Positions 8,279 to 17,551 are shown, counted from the first letter of the stretch. The stretch is 64,000 bases of DNA from Modestobacter sp. L9-4 (GCF_019112525.1 NZ_CP077800.1:2914001-2978000); one strand, 5' to 3'. The notes: generated from the letters alone by a model not told the origin. Program-made: numbers and translations.

Positions 8279-9586
8279 TCAGCCGTGGCGCAGGTGCCCG
8301 AGCCGCCGCAACCGGCCGTGGTCGTGCTCGTCGGCGAGCGGGTCGTAGAGCTCCACCCCGCTCTGCCGCTCCTTGGCGGCGTACATCGCCACGTCGGCCT
8401 GGCGCAGCAGCGCGCCGATCTCCTCGGGCCCGCGCCCCACGGCCACGCCGATGCTCACGTCGACGTCCAGGGTGAGCCCGTCGACGGGGAACGGGGCGGA
8501 CACGGCGGTCCGCAGCCGGGCCGCCGCGGCCGCCGCCTCCCCGGGCGTGACCTCCGGCATCAGGACGGCGAACTCGTCGCCGCCCAGCCGGGCGACCAGG
8601 TCGACCTCGCGCAGCAGCGGTGCCAGCCGCGGGCCGATCTGGGCGAGCAGCCGGTCGCCGTAGCTGTGACCGAGGGTGTCGTTGACCTCCTTGAACCGGT
8701 CGAGGTCCATCAGCAGCACGGCCAGCTGCACCGGTCCGGCGAGCAGCTGGGCGCCGCGGGCGAGCAGGGCGGCCCGGTTGGGCAGGCCGGTGAGCTCGTC
8801 GTGGGTGGCCTGGTGGGCGAGCCGGCGCTGCAGCTCCAGCCGCTCGGTGACGTCGCGGGCGCTCACCAGCAGGGCCGCGATGTCGGGGTCGTCGCGCCGG
8901 TCGGAGGAGCTGATCTCGAGGTCCCGGGCGCCACCGGCGGCGTGCCGGACCCGGACGAGGAACACCTGCGAGGGCTCGCCGTCGTGGGTGATGGGCGCCC
9001 CGGTCTCGGTGAACAGGTGGTCGTCCTCGGGGAACAGCAGCTCCCCGACGTGCCGGTCCAGCAGGTCCTCGCGCGACCAGCCGAGCACATCGGTGACCGA
9101 GTCGGAGACGAAGGAGACCCGGCCCTCGTCGGTGAGCAGCGCGATGACGTCGTTCGTGGCGTGCACGACCGACCGGAAGCGCCGCTCCCGCTCGAGCGCC
9201 GTGAGCAGGGAGTTGAAGGCTGCGGCCGCGCCGCCCAGGGCGTCGGTGGTCCCGACCGGCAGCGCCAGGTCGGTGACCGGGGCGGGCGTGCGCTGGGCCG
9301 GGTCGCCGACGGTGCGGGCGACCCGCTCAAGCCGGACGGCCAGCACCCGGAGGCGGGAGCCGACCACGAGCACGGTCAGCAGCCAGTTCACGGTGCCCAG
9401 CAGCAGCCCGGCGAGCACGCACAGCACCCAGAGCCCCGGGGCGGGACCGTCCGCGGGCAGCACGCCGACCGCCCGGGCCACCAGGGGCAGCAGCGCGCCC
9501 ACCCCCAGGCCGAGTGCGGCCATCGCGGCGCCCAGCCGGGGGAGGACGGCACGCGGCCGGGCGTCCTCCCGGTCGGTCAGCGACAT
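8279..9586 (-). CDS. PAS-GGDEF diguanylate cyclase, membrane bound
   Basis: Makes the second messenger c-di-GMP from two GTP. Two membrane helices at about residues 19-45 and 50-75 are followed by a HAMP-like linker, a PAS domain (about 135-255, FRSVVHATNDVIALL onward) and a GGDEF domain (about 265-425). The active loop LGGDEF is intact. An RxxD site (REVD) lies five residues before it, so product inhibition is likely. There is no EAL domain. The gap to the ABC operon downstream is 72 bases. The signal sensed by the PAS domain is unknown. Confidence 0.9.
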   Translation of the reverse strand: MSLTDREDARPRAVLPRLGAAMAALGLGVGALLPLVARAVGVLPADGPAPGLWVLCVLAGLLLGTVNWLLTVLVVGSRLRVLAVRLERVARTVGDPAQRTPAPVTDLALPVGTTDALGGAAAAFNSLLTALERERRFRSVVHATNDVIALLTDEGRVSFVSDSVTDVLGWSREDLLDRHVGELLFPEDDHLFTETGAPITHDGEPSQVFLVRVRHAAGGARDLEISSSDRRDDPDIAALLVSARDVTERLELQRRLAHQATHDELTGLPNRAALLARGAQLLAGPVQLAVLLMDLDRFKEVNDTLGHSYGDRLLAQIGPRLAPLLREVDLVARLGGDEFAVLMPEVTPGEAAAAAARLRTAVSAPFPVDGLTLDVDVSIGVAVGRGPEEIGALLRQADVAMYAAKERQSGVELYDPLADEHDHGRLRRLGHLRHG

Positions 9587-9679
9587 GCCCCCCTCGTCGG
9601 CCGCGACGGTGACCAGCTGGAACCCCCCGAGGACCAGGGCACCCCGGACGGGGGGTGCGCGGCGGTCACGGTAGCGGGA

Positions 9680-10711
9680 TCAGGCGGCCGAGCGGCGGCG
9701 GAACGCGTCGAGCGCGGCGATGAGCAGCAGCGGCACGACCGCCCACAGGCCGAGCACCCAGTACGCCCGGCCCACCCCGTCGCCGGCGAAGTACGTCGCG
9801 CCGCGCAGGGCGCGCACCGCGACCCCCGGCGGCAGGATCCCCGACAGCGGCGCCAGCCAGGGCGGGAGGTAGGCGTCGGGGAGGTTGCCGGTGCTGCTGG
9901 CGTTGCCCAGGATCACCAGCGCCAGGGACGTGACGAAGGTGCCGGCCGAGCCGATCGCCCGCAGCACCAGCGCGGCCGGCGCCGCGACGGCCAGCGCCAG
10001 CAGCCCGACCAGCACCGCGACCGTGCCGAACCCGGCCGGGACGGCGGCATAGAGGACGTCGGCGGCCCAGGCGACCAGCAGTCCGGACACCACCGCGAAC
10101 AACAGGATGCTCACCACCCGCCAGCGCAGCGGCAGCTTCGGGGCCGCCGAGTAGGTCTGGATGCCGAAGAGGAAGCCGCCGAGCACCACCCCGAACGCGG
10201 CGTAGAAGATGCCCAGCCCGCGGGAGTCGCCGGGCGCGAGCGGCTGCAGGTCCTCGGCCTGCAGCGGCCCACCCGACTGCTGCGCGACCGGCCCGAACGC
10301 CTGGGTGAGCGTCATGGTCACGCCCTGCCCGTTCGCCCCCGCGGTCAGCAGCCGGGACGGCGTCCCCGGGAGGTAGACGCCGTAGAGGTCGTGGTGCAGC
10401 ACGGCGGAACGGGCCGTCGCCTCGTCGGCCAGGGCCTGGACGGCGAAGTGCCCGGGCGCGGCCTGCTCCAGCGCCGACCGCACCTGCTCCACCTGCGCGG
10501 GCGGGCCGACCACCCCGACCGGGAGGTCGTGCGGCTGCGCGGCGTGGAAGGCGTCGAGGAAGACCACGACGAAGGCCAGCCCGATGATCGTGGCGACCAG
10601 CGCCGGGACGCCGATCGCGCGGGCCACCGCCTTGGGGACGGACCCCTGCGAACGGTCGACCTCGGCCCCGGCCTCCGCCGGGCCGGGGGGTGGTGCGAAG
10701 CCACCGGGCAC
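9680..10711 (-). CDS. Integral membrane protein, YhgE/ABC-2 permease-like
   Basis: A 343-residue membrane protein with one N-terminal helix (about 33-52), an external domain of about 130 residues and five or six C-terminal helices. This is the layout of YhgE/Pip and DUF3533-type relatives of ABC-2 permeases. No ATPase is adjacent. It starts at GTG 10711, 18 bases after the flavoprotein gene stop, so the two are probably co-transcribed. A GC-rich hairpin (about 9643-9659) lies past its stop. Function is unknown; a role in envelope transport or cell-wall anchoring is inference only. Confidence 0.7.
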   Translation of the reverse strand: MPGGFAPPPGPAEAGAEVDRSQGSVPKAVARAIGVPALVATIIGLAFVVVFLDAFHAAQPHDLPVGVVGPPAQVEQVRSALEQAAPGHFAVQALADEATARSAVLHHDLYGVYLPGTPSRLLTAGANGQGVTMTLTQAFGPVAQQSGGPLQAEDLQPLAPGDSRGLGIFYAAFGVVLGGFLFGIQTYSAAPKLPLRWRVVSILLFAVVSGLLVAWAADVLYAAVPAGFGTVAVLVGLLALAVAAPAALVLRAIGSAGTFVTSLALVILGNASSTGNLPDAYLPPWLAPLSGILPPGVAVRALRGATYFAGDGVGRAYWVLGLWAVVPLLLIAALDAFRRRSAA

Positions 10712-10729
10712 GGGAGTCCGGTCCCCGGG

Positions 10730-11680
10730 TCAGGCGGGGAGGGTGGCGGCCAGCGCGCGCCCCAGGGCGTCGCCGGAGCGCCAGGCGCTCTCGACCTTGG
10801 ACGGGGCCGACCAGCCGTCGCCGCACAGCCCCAGGCCGCCGCTCAGCTGGAACGGTGCCTCGCGGGCGTGCGCCGGCTTGGCGAAGCTCCAGCGGTGCAC
10901 GTGGCTCCACTCCGGCTCCTCCTCGATGCCCAGCGCGGCGCGCACCGCGGCGGCCACCGCCGGGGCGGCCGCGTCGGGGTCGTCGAGGTGGGCGGCGGCG
11001 AACGCTGCGGTGCTGTGCGCGACGAGCACCGGGGCGCCGTCGCCGCGCCGGTCGCCGTCGTCGGCCAGCCAGTCCAGGACGGGGGAGTCGTGCACGAAGG
11101 CGCCGTGCAGGTCGGCGGCCCAGCGCCGGGTCGACCAGCCGAGGGCGACGGAGAGCGTGGGCTGCCAGTCGGCGTCCGGGACGTCGCCGGGCGTCAGCAG
11201 CCGCGCCGCCTGCGGGTCGGGCATGGCCAGGACGACGGCGTCGGCGTCCTGCCCGTCGACCGTCGGGTGCCCGTCGCCGGTGACCGCCTGCACCGCGTGC
11301 TCCAGCCGGACGTCGAGCCCGTCGGCGAGGTCCTCGACGAGCGTGCGCAGGCCGCCGGCGGTGCCGTAGCGCATCGGCCCGGACTTCGTCTCCTCCACGC
11401 CGTCGGGTCCGGCGACGGCGAACGTGTCGGTCCAGGGCCGGGCCAGGCCGCGGTCGACCCAGCCGGCGACGACCGGCGCGAAGGGGGAGTCCTCGCCGAC
11501 GGTCAGGTAGGAGGCGCCCAGGTCGACGACCCGGCCGTGCAGGGTGCGGCCGCCCATCCGCCCGCCGAGCCGCCGGCCGCGGTCGAGCACCTGCACCGCC
11601 CGGCCCTGTTCGGCCAGCGCACGTGCGCAGGCGATCCCGGAGATCCCGCCGCCGACGACTGTGGTGCCCACGCTGCTCAC
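10730..11680 (-). CDS. FAD-dependent NAD(P)H oxidoreductase, renalase-like
   Basis: Flavoprotein of 316 residues with an N-terminal dinucleotide-binding fold, VVGGGISGIACARALAEQG, followed by the second FAD motif LGGRMGGRT. This pairing is typical of amine-oxidase-fold proteins related to bacterial renalase, which oxidise aberrant NAD(P)H isomers. The C-terminal region LSGGLGLCGDGWSAPSKVE resembles the FAD-closing motif. The start is a GTG at 11680, divergent from the methyltransferase gene. The substrate is not certain; a phytoene-desaturase-like or amine-oxidase role is possible but the short length favours the renalase group. Confidence 0.78.
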   Translation of the reverse strand: MSSVGTTVVGGGISGIACARALAEQGRAVQVLDRGRRLGGRMGGRTLHGRVVDLGASYLTVGEDSPFAPVVAGWVDRGLARPWTDTFAVAGPDGVEETKSGPMRYGTAGGLRTLVEDLADGLDVRLEHAVQAVTGDGHPTVDGQDADAVVLAMPDPQAARLLTPGDVPDADWQPTLSVALGWSTRRWAADLHGAFVHDSPVLDWLADDGDRRGDGAPVLVAHSTAAFAAAHLDDPDAAAPAVAAAVRAALGIEEEPEWSHVHRWSFAKPAHAREAPFQLSGGLGLCGDGWSAPSKVESAWRSGDALGRALAATLPA

Positions 11681-11751
11681 CGGACGATCCTGCGGTGCGC
11701 GACGGGATGGCGCGCGCCGAACCTGCCGCGGCCGCCCGGAGGCCGCCGGGG

Positions 11752-12573
11752 ATGATCGTCGGCGTGCCCACCCCGCCCGTGCTGATCACCGACCCGGCCG
11801 ACGAGCGGATCGCCGACTTCCGCGACCTGGTGGCCGGCGACCGGAAGCCCGGCACCGAGCGCGGCACCGGCCCGGTGATCGTCGAGGGCGTGCCGGCGGT
11901 GCAGCGGCTGCTGGCCTCGCCCTACCCGGTGCGCAGCGTCTTCGGCATCCCCGGCCGCGTCGCGGACCTGCACTTGCCCGACGGGATCCCGGCCTACGAG
12001 GCCGACCGGTGGGTGCTGTCGGAGGTCATCGGCTTCCGGCTGACCCGCGGCGTGCTGGCCTCGGCCGACCGGCTGCCCCCGGCCGACCTCGACGAGCTGC
12101 TGACCGGGCCCGACCCGTCGGCACCCCGGCGGCTGGCGGTGCTGGAGGGGCTCAACGACCACGAGAACATCGGGTCGATCGCCCGCTCGGCGATGGCGCT
12201 GGGCATCGACGGGCTGTTGCTGGACCCCACCTGCGCCGACCCGCTGTACCGGCGGTGCGTGCGGGTGTCGATGGGGCACGTGCTGTCGCTGCCGATCGCG
12301 GTGCTCGGCGACTGGCCCGCCGACCTGGAGCGGGTGCACGCCGCCGGCTACGAGACGGTCGCGCTGACCCCGGCCGCCGACGCGGTCGACCTCGCCGAGA
12401 TCGACACCCGGGCGCACCCGCGCACGGCCGTGCTGCTCGGCGCCGAGGGCCCGGGGCTCACCCCGCAGGCGCAGGCCGCGGTCGACGTCCGGGCCCGGAT
12501 CCCGATGCGCCCGGGCGTGGACTCCCTCGGCGTGGCCGCCGCCGCGGCGATCGCCTTCGCGACCCTGCGCTGA
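11752..12573 (+). CDS. SpoU/TrmH-family RNA 2'-O-methyltransferase
   Basis: SAM-dependent RNA ribose methyltransferase of the knotted SPOUT fold, about 273 residues. All three motifs are visible: motif 1 NDHENIGSIARSA, motif 2 LLGAEGPGL and motif 3 IPMRPGVDSLGVAAAAAIAF. A substrate-binding N-terminal domain of about 110 residues precedes them, as in TrmH-type rRNA enzymes. ATG 11752 was chosen; an ATG at 11707 is in frame but adds only low-complexity residues. The gene diverges from the renalase-like gene. Whether it methylates tRNA or 23S rRNA cannot be told. Confidence 0.85.
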   Translation: MIVGVPTPPVLITDPADERIADFRDLVAGDRKPGTERGTGPVIVEGVPAVQRLLASPYPVRSVFGIPGRVADLHLPDGIPAYEADRWVLSEVIGFRLTRGVLASADRLPPADLDELLTGPDPSAPRRLAVLEGLNDHENIGSIARSAMALGIDGLLLDPTCADPLYRRCVRVSMGHVLSLPIAVLGDWPADLERVHAAGYETVALTPAADAVDLAEIDTRAHPRTAVLLGAEGPGLTPQAQAAVDVRARIPMRPGVDSLGVAAAAAIAFATLR

Positions 12574-12740
12574 CCGGACCTGACCTGACCCGCGCTGAGC
12601 TGGCCTGGCCTGGCCGGCGGGCCGGCTGGTGGGGGACTGCTGTGCCGTCCGGCCCCGCGGTGCGGGCCGTGACCCCCGGGCCGTCGGGTGTCACGCGTCA
12701 GGTGCTGGTGCGGGCGGGTTGCGGCCCCTACCGTTCCGCC

Positions 12741-12944
12741 ATGACGTTCTGGATCGTCGCGGGTGTCCTGCTGGTCGTCCTGCTCGCCGCGATGTGGCGG
12801 ATGGACCAGAACGCCCGGCGCCGCGGGGCGCGCGTGCGCCGCGACATCGGTGAGGGCGTCGCCCGCGGCAGCAGCACACCTGCCGCCGGCGACGCCCGGA
12901 TGCACGACGCCCAGCGCCGCTCGGGCTTCAGCTCGGGCCTCTGA
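12741..12944 (+). CDS. Small single-pass membrane protein
   Basis: A 67-residue protein with one membrane helix at about residues 2-21 (TFWIVAGVLLVVLLAAMW) and a basic cytoplasmic tail. A TACCGT -10 hexamer (12729-12734) ends exactly 6 bases before the ATG, the same spacing seen at several other leaderless genes here, which supports a real gene despite its small size. The function is unknown. Confidence 0.6.
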   Translation: MTFWIVAGVLLVVLLAAMWRMDQNARRRGARVRRDIGEGVARGSSTPAAGDARMHDAQRRSGFSSGL

Positions 12945-13003
12945 CGACCCGCTGCCCCACCGCGCACGAGTCCACGGTGAGGCAGCGGAGCCGGACCCGG
13001 ACC

Positions 13004-13065
13004 GGCCCCTGTCACCCCTGCCAGGGCCCGCCAGGAGCCTGCGGGTGGTGCGGAGCGAGGGGGCC
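13004..13065 (-). terminator. Stop-proximal hairpin, repeat family I, copy E
   Basis: Most diverged family I copy. It follows the stop of the YflT-type gene on the minus strand (TGATCGAGGCCCCC). Arms GGCCCCT (13004-13010) and the complementary 13058-13065 enclose the conserved GCAGGCTC (minus strand, 13042-13035) of the family loop. Confidence 0.55.
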
Positions 13066-13069
13066 TCGA

Positions 13070-13543
13070 TCAGCCGCGCAGCGACAGGCGGGCGAGCTCG
13101 GCGCGCGCCTGCTCGGCGAACTGCGGGGCGCACATGACGTCGTAGCGGCTGGCGACCACCTTGCTGGTGCTGGTGAAGTCGCGCTTGCCCTGCGACGCCG
13201 CGTACCCGACCGCACCGAACACGGCGCCGAACACCAGGCCGATGAGCAGACCGGTGATGATCGACCCGAACCAGGCGCTGCCGTCCTCGGCGAAGATGCT
13301 GAGCAGCAGGCCGACGAAGAAACCGAACCAGGCGCCGCTGGCCGCGCCGGCGGCGATCGCCCGGCCCCAGCTGAGCCGGCCGGTGACCCGCTCGATCATG
13401 CGCAGGTCGCTGCCGATGATCGTCACGTTCTCGACCGGGAACTTCTCGTCGGAGAGGAAGTCCACCGCCCGCTGGGCCTGCAGGTAGTCGTCGTAGGACC
13501 CCACCTGCACGCCGCCGAGCGGCATGGACACAGAAGCTGACAT
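13070..13543 (-). CDS. General stress protein, YflT/17M-like
   Basis: Protein of 157 residues with an N-terminal small alpha/beta domain (VQVGSYDDYLQAQRAVDFLS), two central hydrophobic Gly-rich helices (about 62-80 and 90-112) and a polar C-terminus. This is the layout of YflT-like general stress proteins. ATG 13543 is supported by a Shine-Dalgarno GGAG about 7 bases upstream and by family length; the frame stays open to 13654 but the extra residues look unrelated. The family is stress-induced in Bacillus; its molecular role is not known. Confidence 0.8.
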   Translation of the reverse strand: MSASVSMPLGGVQVGSYDDYLQAQRAVDFLSDEKFPVENVTIIGSDLRMIERVTGRLSWGRAIAAGAASGAWFGFFVGLLLSIFAEDGSAWFGSIITGLLIGLVFGAVFGAVGYAASQGKRDFTSTSKVVASRYDVMCAPQFAEQARAELARLSLRG

Positions 13544-13680
13544 GACGGTCTCCGTTCCGAGCCGGCCTGCTGGCGGTGCCCGGACGATCCGGGCACCACT
13601 CGCGTCCACCAGGACGGCGACCGGCTCACTACCCGAGACGATCTTCGAGGACACCCAGTTCCCTCAGGCCCCCGGCCTTC

Positions 13681-13736
13681 GGCCCCGCTGCAGGGACCCG
13701 CGCCGCGCGGAGCGTGGCGTGGGGGGCAGCGGGGCC
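13681..13736 (-). terminator. Stop-proximal hairpin, repeat family I, copy B
   Basis: Perfect 11-bp arms at 13681-13691 and 13726-13736. On the minus strand it directly follows the ABC exporter stop (TGACGAAGGG), identical to copy A in this part. The stem sequence differs from copy A yet stays fully paired. Confidence 0.75.
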
Positions 13737-13741
13737 CTTCG

Positions 13742-15613
13742 TCAGACCAGGCTGTCGGCCCAGGCGCGGTGCAGGTCGGCGAACCGGCCGGTGCCACCGA
13801 CCAGCTCGGCCGGGGTGCCGTCCTCGACGATCCGCCCGGCCTCCATCACCAGCACCCGGTCGGCGAACTCCACGGTGGACAGCCGGTGGGCGATGATCAG
13901 CGCCGTCCGGTCGGCCAGCAGGGTGCGCAGCGCGTCCTGCACCAGCCGCTCGCTGGGCACGTCCAGGGAGCTGGTGGCCTCGTCGAGCACCAGCACCGCG
14001 GGGTCGGCGAGGAAGGCGCGGGCGAAGCTGACCAGCTGCCGCTGCCCGGCCGACAGCCGCCCACCGCGCTTGCGGACGTCGGTGTCGTAGCCCTCGGGCA
14101 GCGCGCGGATGAACCCGTCGGCACCGATCGCGCGGGCCGCCGCCTCGATCTCGGTGCGGTCGGCGCCGGGCCGGCCGAAGGCGATGTTGTCGGCGATCGA
14201 CCCGGAGAACAGGAAGCTCTCCTGGGTGACCATGACCACCGCGCGCCGCAGGTCGGCGTCGGCGAGGCGGTCCAGCGGGACGCCGTCCAGGCGCACCGCG
14301 CCCTCGGTCGGGTCGTAGAACCGGGCCGCGAGCCGGGCCAGCGTCGACTTGCCGGCCCCGGTGGCACCGACCAGCGCGACGGTCTGCCCGGCCGGGACCG
14401 TGAGCTCGAGGTCGGGGAGCACGGTGGTGGCGCCGTAGCCGAACCGGACGCCGTCGAACACCAGCTCGCCGGCGACGGGCACCGGCAGCGGCGTCGGGTC
14501 GGCGGGCTCGGCCACCGTGGCGCGCTCCTCGAGCACCCCGGACAGCTTCTCCAGCGCCGCGGTCGCCGACTGGTAGCTGTTGTAGAACATCGCGATGTCC
14601 TGCAGCGGGTCGAAGAACCGCCGCAGGTACAGCAGGAAGGAGGTCAGGACGCCGACCTGGATGTCGCCGTCCATCACCCGGACGGCCCCGTAGCCCAGCA
14701 CCGCGACGGTGACCACGTTGCCGATCATCGTCACCGCCGGCACGAAGACCGCGATGAGCCAGAACGCGCGGTGGTTGGCCTGCCGGTTCTCCTCGTTGAG
14801 CCGGGCGTGCAGCTCGTCGTTGCGCGGCTCGCGGCGGAAGGCCTGCACCGCCCGGATGCCACCGAAGGTCTCGGTGAACTGCACGATCAGCGCCGCGATC
14901 GTGGTGCGGGTGCGCCGGTAGGCGATCGTGGTCTGCCGTTGGAACCAGCGGCCGACCAGGTACAGCAGCGGGAAGCCCAGCAGCGCGATCAGGCCCAGCG
15001 GCAGGTCCAGGACGAGCAGCACCACCCCGATGGCGGTGATGCTGAACAGCGCGGTGAGCAGCCCGTCGAGGCCCTCGTCGAGCAGGTCGGCCAGCGCCTC
15101 GACGTCGCTGGTGAGCCGGCTGATCGTCTTGCCCGAGGTGTAGCGCTCGTGGAAGGACAGCGACAGCTGCTGGACGTGGGTGAACACCCGCCGGCGCAGC
15201 GTCAGCAGGACCTCCTGCCCGACCCGCCCGGAGCCGGTGAGGAAGAGGTAGCGGAAGCCGGTGTCGACGAGCGCCGCCCCGACGAGGGCCACCGTCGTCC
15301 AGACCAGCGGGCCGGCGTCGCCGTCGAGCAGGGCCGGGACGGCGGAGTCGATGCCGACGCCGATGAGGAAGGGCCCGGCCAGCCAGGCGAGGTTCTGCAC
15401 GACGATGACGGCCAGCAGCCGCCACAGGGCGCGCCGGTGCGGGCGCAGCAGCTCGCCGAGCAGCCGGCGGGAGCGGCCGCGCAGGAAGGTGCTGGCCGAG
15501 GCGGTGAGGGCGCCGTCCTCCTCGCCGGCCACGCCGCGCCAGTCGGCGTGCGCGTCGGCGGGGGCGCCGCCGGCGGAGGTGGCGGCGGCCGCACCGGTGC
15601 CCGGGGTGGTCAC
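13742..15613 (-). CDS. ABC exporter half-transporter, catalytic subunit
   Basis: Permease-ATPase fusion of 623 residues: a six-helix ABC transmembrane domain (about 45-350) and a nucleotide-binding domain (about 385-615). Walker A is GATGAGKST, Walker B is VLVLDEATSSLD with the catalytic Glu, and the H-loop is IIAHRLST. Its signature reads LSAGQRQ rather than LSGGQ. The start is GTG 15613, overlapping the stop of its partner (GTGA). The frame runs open far upstream but that part is not in the family. With its partner it forms a heterodimeric exporter of the BmrCD/TM287-288 kind for drugs, lipids or peptides. Confidence 0.9.
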   Translation of the reverse strand: MTTPGTGAAAATSAGGAPADAHADWRGVAGEEDGALTASASTFLRGRSRRLLGELLRPHRRALWRLLAVIVVQNLAWLAGPFLIGVGIDSAVPALLDGDAGPLVWTTVALVGAALVDTGFRYLFLTGSGRVGQEVLLTLRRRVFTHVQQLSLSFHERYTSGKTISRLTSDVEALADLLDEGLDGLLTALFSITAIGVVLLVLDLPLGLIALLGFPLLYLVGRWFQRQTTIAYRRTRTTIAALIVQFTETFGGIRAVQAFRREPRNDELHARLNEENRQANHRAFWLIAVFVPAVTMIGNVVTVAVLGYGAVRVMDGDIQVGVLTSFLLYLRRFFDPLQDIAMFYNSYQSATAALEKLSGVLEERATVAEPADPTPLPVPVAGELVFDGVRFGYGATTVLPDLELTVPAGQTVALVGATGAGKSTLARLAARFYDPTEGAVRLDGVPLDRLADADLRRAVVMVTQESFLFSGSIADNIAFGRPGADRTEIEAAARAIGADGFIRALPEGYDTDVRKRGGRLSAGQRQLVSFARAFLADPAVLVLDEATSSLDVPSERLVQDALRTLLADRTALIIAHRLSTVEFADRVLVMEAGRIVEDGTPAELVGGTGRFADLHRAWADSLV

Positions 15614-17406
15614 CGGGCACCGCCCTCGCCGGCGCCGGCCAGCTCGGAGCTGCTGGACAGCAGCTCGCGGTAGGCGGGCACCTCGGCGAGCAGGTCGCTG
15701 TGCCGGCCGATCGCGGTGACCCGCCCGTCCTGCAGCAGTGCGACCCGGTCGGCCAGCAGCACGGTGGAGGCCCGGTGGGCGACGACGAGCGCGGTGGTCT
15801 GGGCCAGCACCTCGCGCAGCGCCTCCTCGACGCGGGCCTCGGTGTGCACGTCCAGCGCCGACAGCGGGTCGTCGAGCACCAGCACCGAGGGGCGGCCGAG
15901 CACCGCGCGGGCCAGCGCCAGCCGCTGCCGCTGCCCGCCGGACAGCGACAGCCCCTGCTCGCCGATCCGGGTGTCCAGGCCCCAGGGCAGGTCGTGGACG
16001 AAGTCGGCCTGGGCGACCCGCAGCGCCTCCTCGACGTCGGCGTCGGTGGTGCCCGTGCGGCCCAGGGTGACGTTCTCCCGGACGCTCATCGAGAACAGCG
16101 TGGGCTCCTCGAAGGCGGTGGCGACCACGCTGCGCACCTGGGACAGCGGCAGGTCGCGCACGTCGTGCCCGTCGAGGGTGACCCGGCCGCTGGTGACGTC
16201 CAGCAGCCGCGGGACCAGCGCGGTGAGGGTGGTCTTGCCCGACCCCGTCGCGCCGACCAGCGCCACGGTCTCGCCGGGGGCGATGTCGAGGTCGACGCCG
16301 TCGAGCACCGGGGCGCCGGCACCGGGGAACCGGAAGCCCACGCCCTCGAACCGCAGCCGGGCCGGCCGGGCGACGTCGGCGGGCCGCACCCCGGGGGCGT
16401 CGGTGATGGTCAGCGGTGCGTCGAGCAGCTCGCCGATGCGGTCGCAGGCGCTGGCGGTCTCCTGCGCCTGCGCCAGCAGGAAGCCCAGCGACAGGATCGG
16501 CCAGAGCAGCACGGTGAACAGGGCGACGAAGCCGACCAGGCCGCCGACGGTCAGCGCGCCGTTGCCCACCGCAAGGGCGCCGCCGACCAGGATCACCGCC
16601 AGGGTGATCTGCGGGTGGAACTCGAAGATGCACCAGATCACCGCGAGGGTGCGCACCTTGGTCAGCTGGAGCTCGCGCAGCCGCAGCGCCTTGCGGTCGT
16701 AGCGGCTGAACACCAGACCGCTGCGGCCCAGGGACCTGACCACGCGGATGCCCTGCACCGCCTCCTCGACGTCGGTGGCCAGCTCACCCTGCTCGTCCTG
16801 CACCGCGCGGGACTGGGCGTTGTACCGCTTCTCGAAGCTGAGCCCGAAGGCGATGAGCGGCACGCTGATGACCAGCACCGCCACGCCCAGCGGCCAGTAC
16901 GTGACCACGAGCAGGACGCCGACGACGGTGCAGGTGATCAGGTTGACGGCGAGGAAGACCGCCCCGAAGCCGATGAACCGGCGCACGGTGGACACGTCGG
17001 AGGTGGCCCGGGACAGCAGCTGCCCCGACGACCAGCCCTCGTGGAAGCTCACCGGCAGGCGCTGCAGCCGCTGGTAGAGGGTGTCGCGCAGGTCGCGCTC
17101 GATCCGCAGGCTGCTGTTGCCCATCGACCAGCGGCGCAGGAAGAACAGCGCCGCCTCGGCGGTGCCGAAGAGCAGGGCCAGCGCCAGCAGCGGCACGAGG
17201 GCGCCCCGGTCGCCGTCGGCGATCGGCCCGTCGACGATGCGCCGGGTGATCAGCGGCACGGCCAGCTGCGCCAGGGTCGCCAGCAGGGCGCCGGTGAAGG
17301 TGAGCGCGATGAGACCCCGGTAAGGGCGGGCGAAGGGCAGCAGCCGGGTCAGCGCGGAGAGCCGGCCCTGCTCGTCGGCGGCGGGCTGCGGGTCGGGTCG
17401 GGTCAT
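15610..17406 (-). CDS. ABC exporter half-transporter, degenerate-site subunit
   Basis: Permease-ATPase fusion of 598 residues with six membrane helices (about 30-315) and an ATPase domain (about 350-585). Walker A is GATGSGKTT and the signature is canonical LSGGQRQ. Walker B ends in LVLDDPLSALD, with Asp where the catalytic Glu should be. This and the LSAGQ of the partner are reciprocal changes that define one degenerate and one active site in heterodimeric exporters. The ATG start has a TAGCCT -10-like element 9 bases upstream (17416-17421). It is the first gene of a two-gene operon. Confidence 0.9.
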   Translation of the reverse strand: MTRPDPQPAADEQGRLSALTRLLPFARPYRGLIALTFTGALLATLAQLAVPLITRRIVDGPIADGDRGALVPLLALALLFGTAEAALFFLRRWSMGNSSLRIERDLRDTLYQRLQRLPVSFHEGWSSGQLLSRATSDVSTVRRFIGFGAVFLAVNLITCTVVGVLLVVTYWPLGVAVLVISVPLIAFGLSFEKRYNAQSRAVQDEQGELATDVEEAVQGIRVVRSLGRSGLVFSRYDRKALRLRELQLTKVRTLAVIWCIFEFHPQITLAVILVGGALAVGNGALTVGGLVGFVALFTVLLWPILSLGFLLAQAQETASACDRIGELLDAPLTITDAPGVRPADVARPARLRFEGVGFRFPGAGAPVLDGVDLDIAPGETVALVGATGSGKTTLTALVPRLLDVTSGRVTLDGHDVRDLPLSQVRSVVATAFEEPTLFSMSVRENVTLGRTGTTDADVEEALRVAQADFVHDLPWGLDTRIGEQGLSLSGGQRQRLALARAVLGRPSVLVLDDPLSALDVHTEARVEEALREVLAQTTALVVAHRASTVLLADRVALLQDGRVTAIGRHSDLLAEVPAYRELLSSSSELAGAGEGGAR

Positions 17407-17493
17407 GGCCAGCTGAGGCTATGCCGCGACACCGACAGGTTCGACCGGTTTACGCCGACCACGTCTCGTAACGGCCCCCGGCCCCGGCCCCGG

Positions 17494-17544
17494 CCCCCGT
17501 GCAGGGGCCCGCCGCGAGCCTGCGAGCGGTGGGGGGCACGGGGG
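17494..17544 (-). terminator. Stop-proximal hairpin, repeat family I, copy C
   Basis: Arms of 9 bp at 17494-17502 and 17536-17544. On the minus strand it follows the sepH stop (TGACGAAGG). The loop carries CTCGCAGGCTCG (17526-17515 minus strand), identical to copy A, while the stem bases differ in a compensated way. Confidence 0.75.
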
Positions 17545-17551
17545 TCCTTCG

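Noticed and set aside
7511-11755. Plus-strand open frame of about 1,400 codons opposite the ABC, GGDEF and flavoprotein genes
   Set aside because: Its translation is repetitive Gly/Arg/Gln/His-rich sequence with no motif, an effect of very high GC. The opposite strand carries several clear families across the same stretch.
15614-16633. N-terminal extension of the catalytic ABC exporter subunit to 963 residues
   Set aside because: The added part is an Arg/Ala-rich shadow of the partner gene; GTG 15613 overlaps the partner stop and gives a normal half-transporter.
985-17544. Family I hairpins as miniature transposons
   Set aside because: I see no target-site duplications, and copies begin at a fixed place after stop codons. 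RNA-structure selection explains them better.
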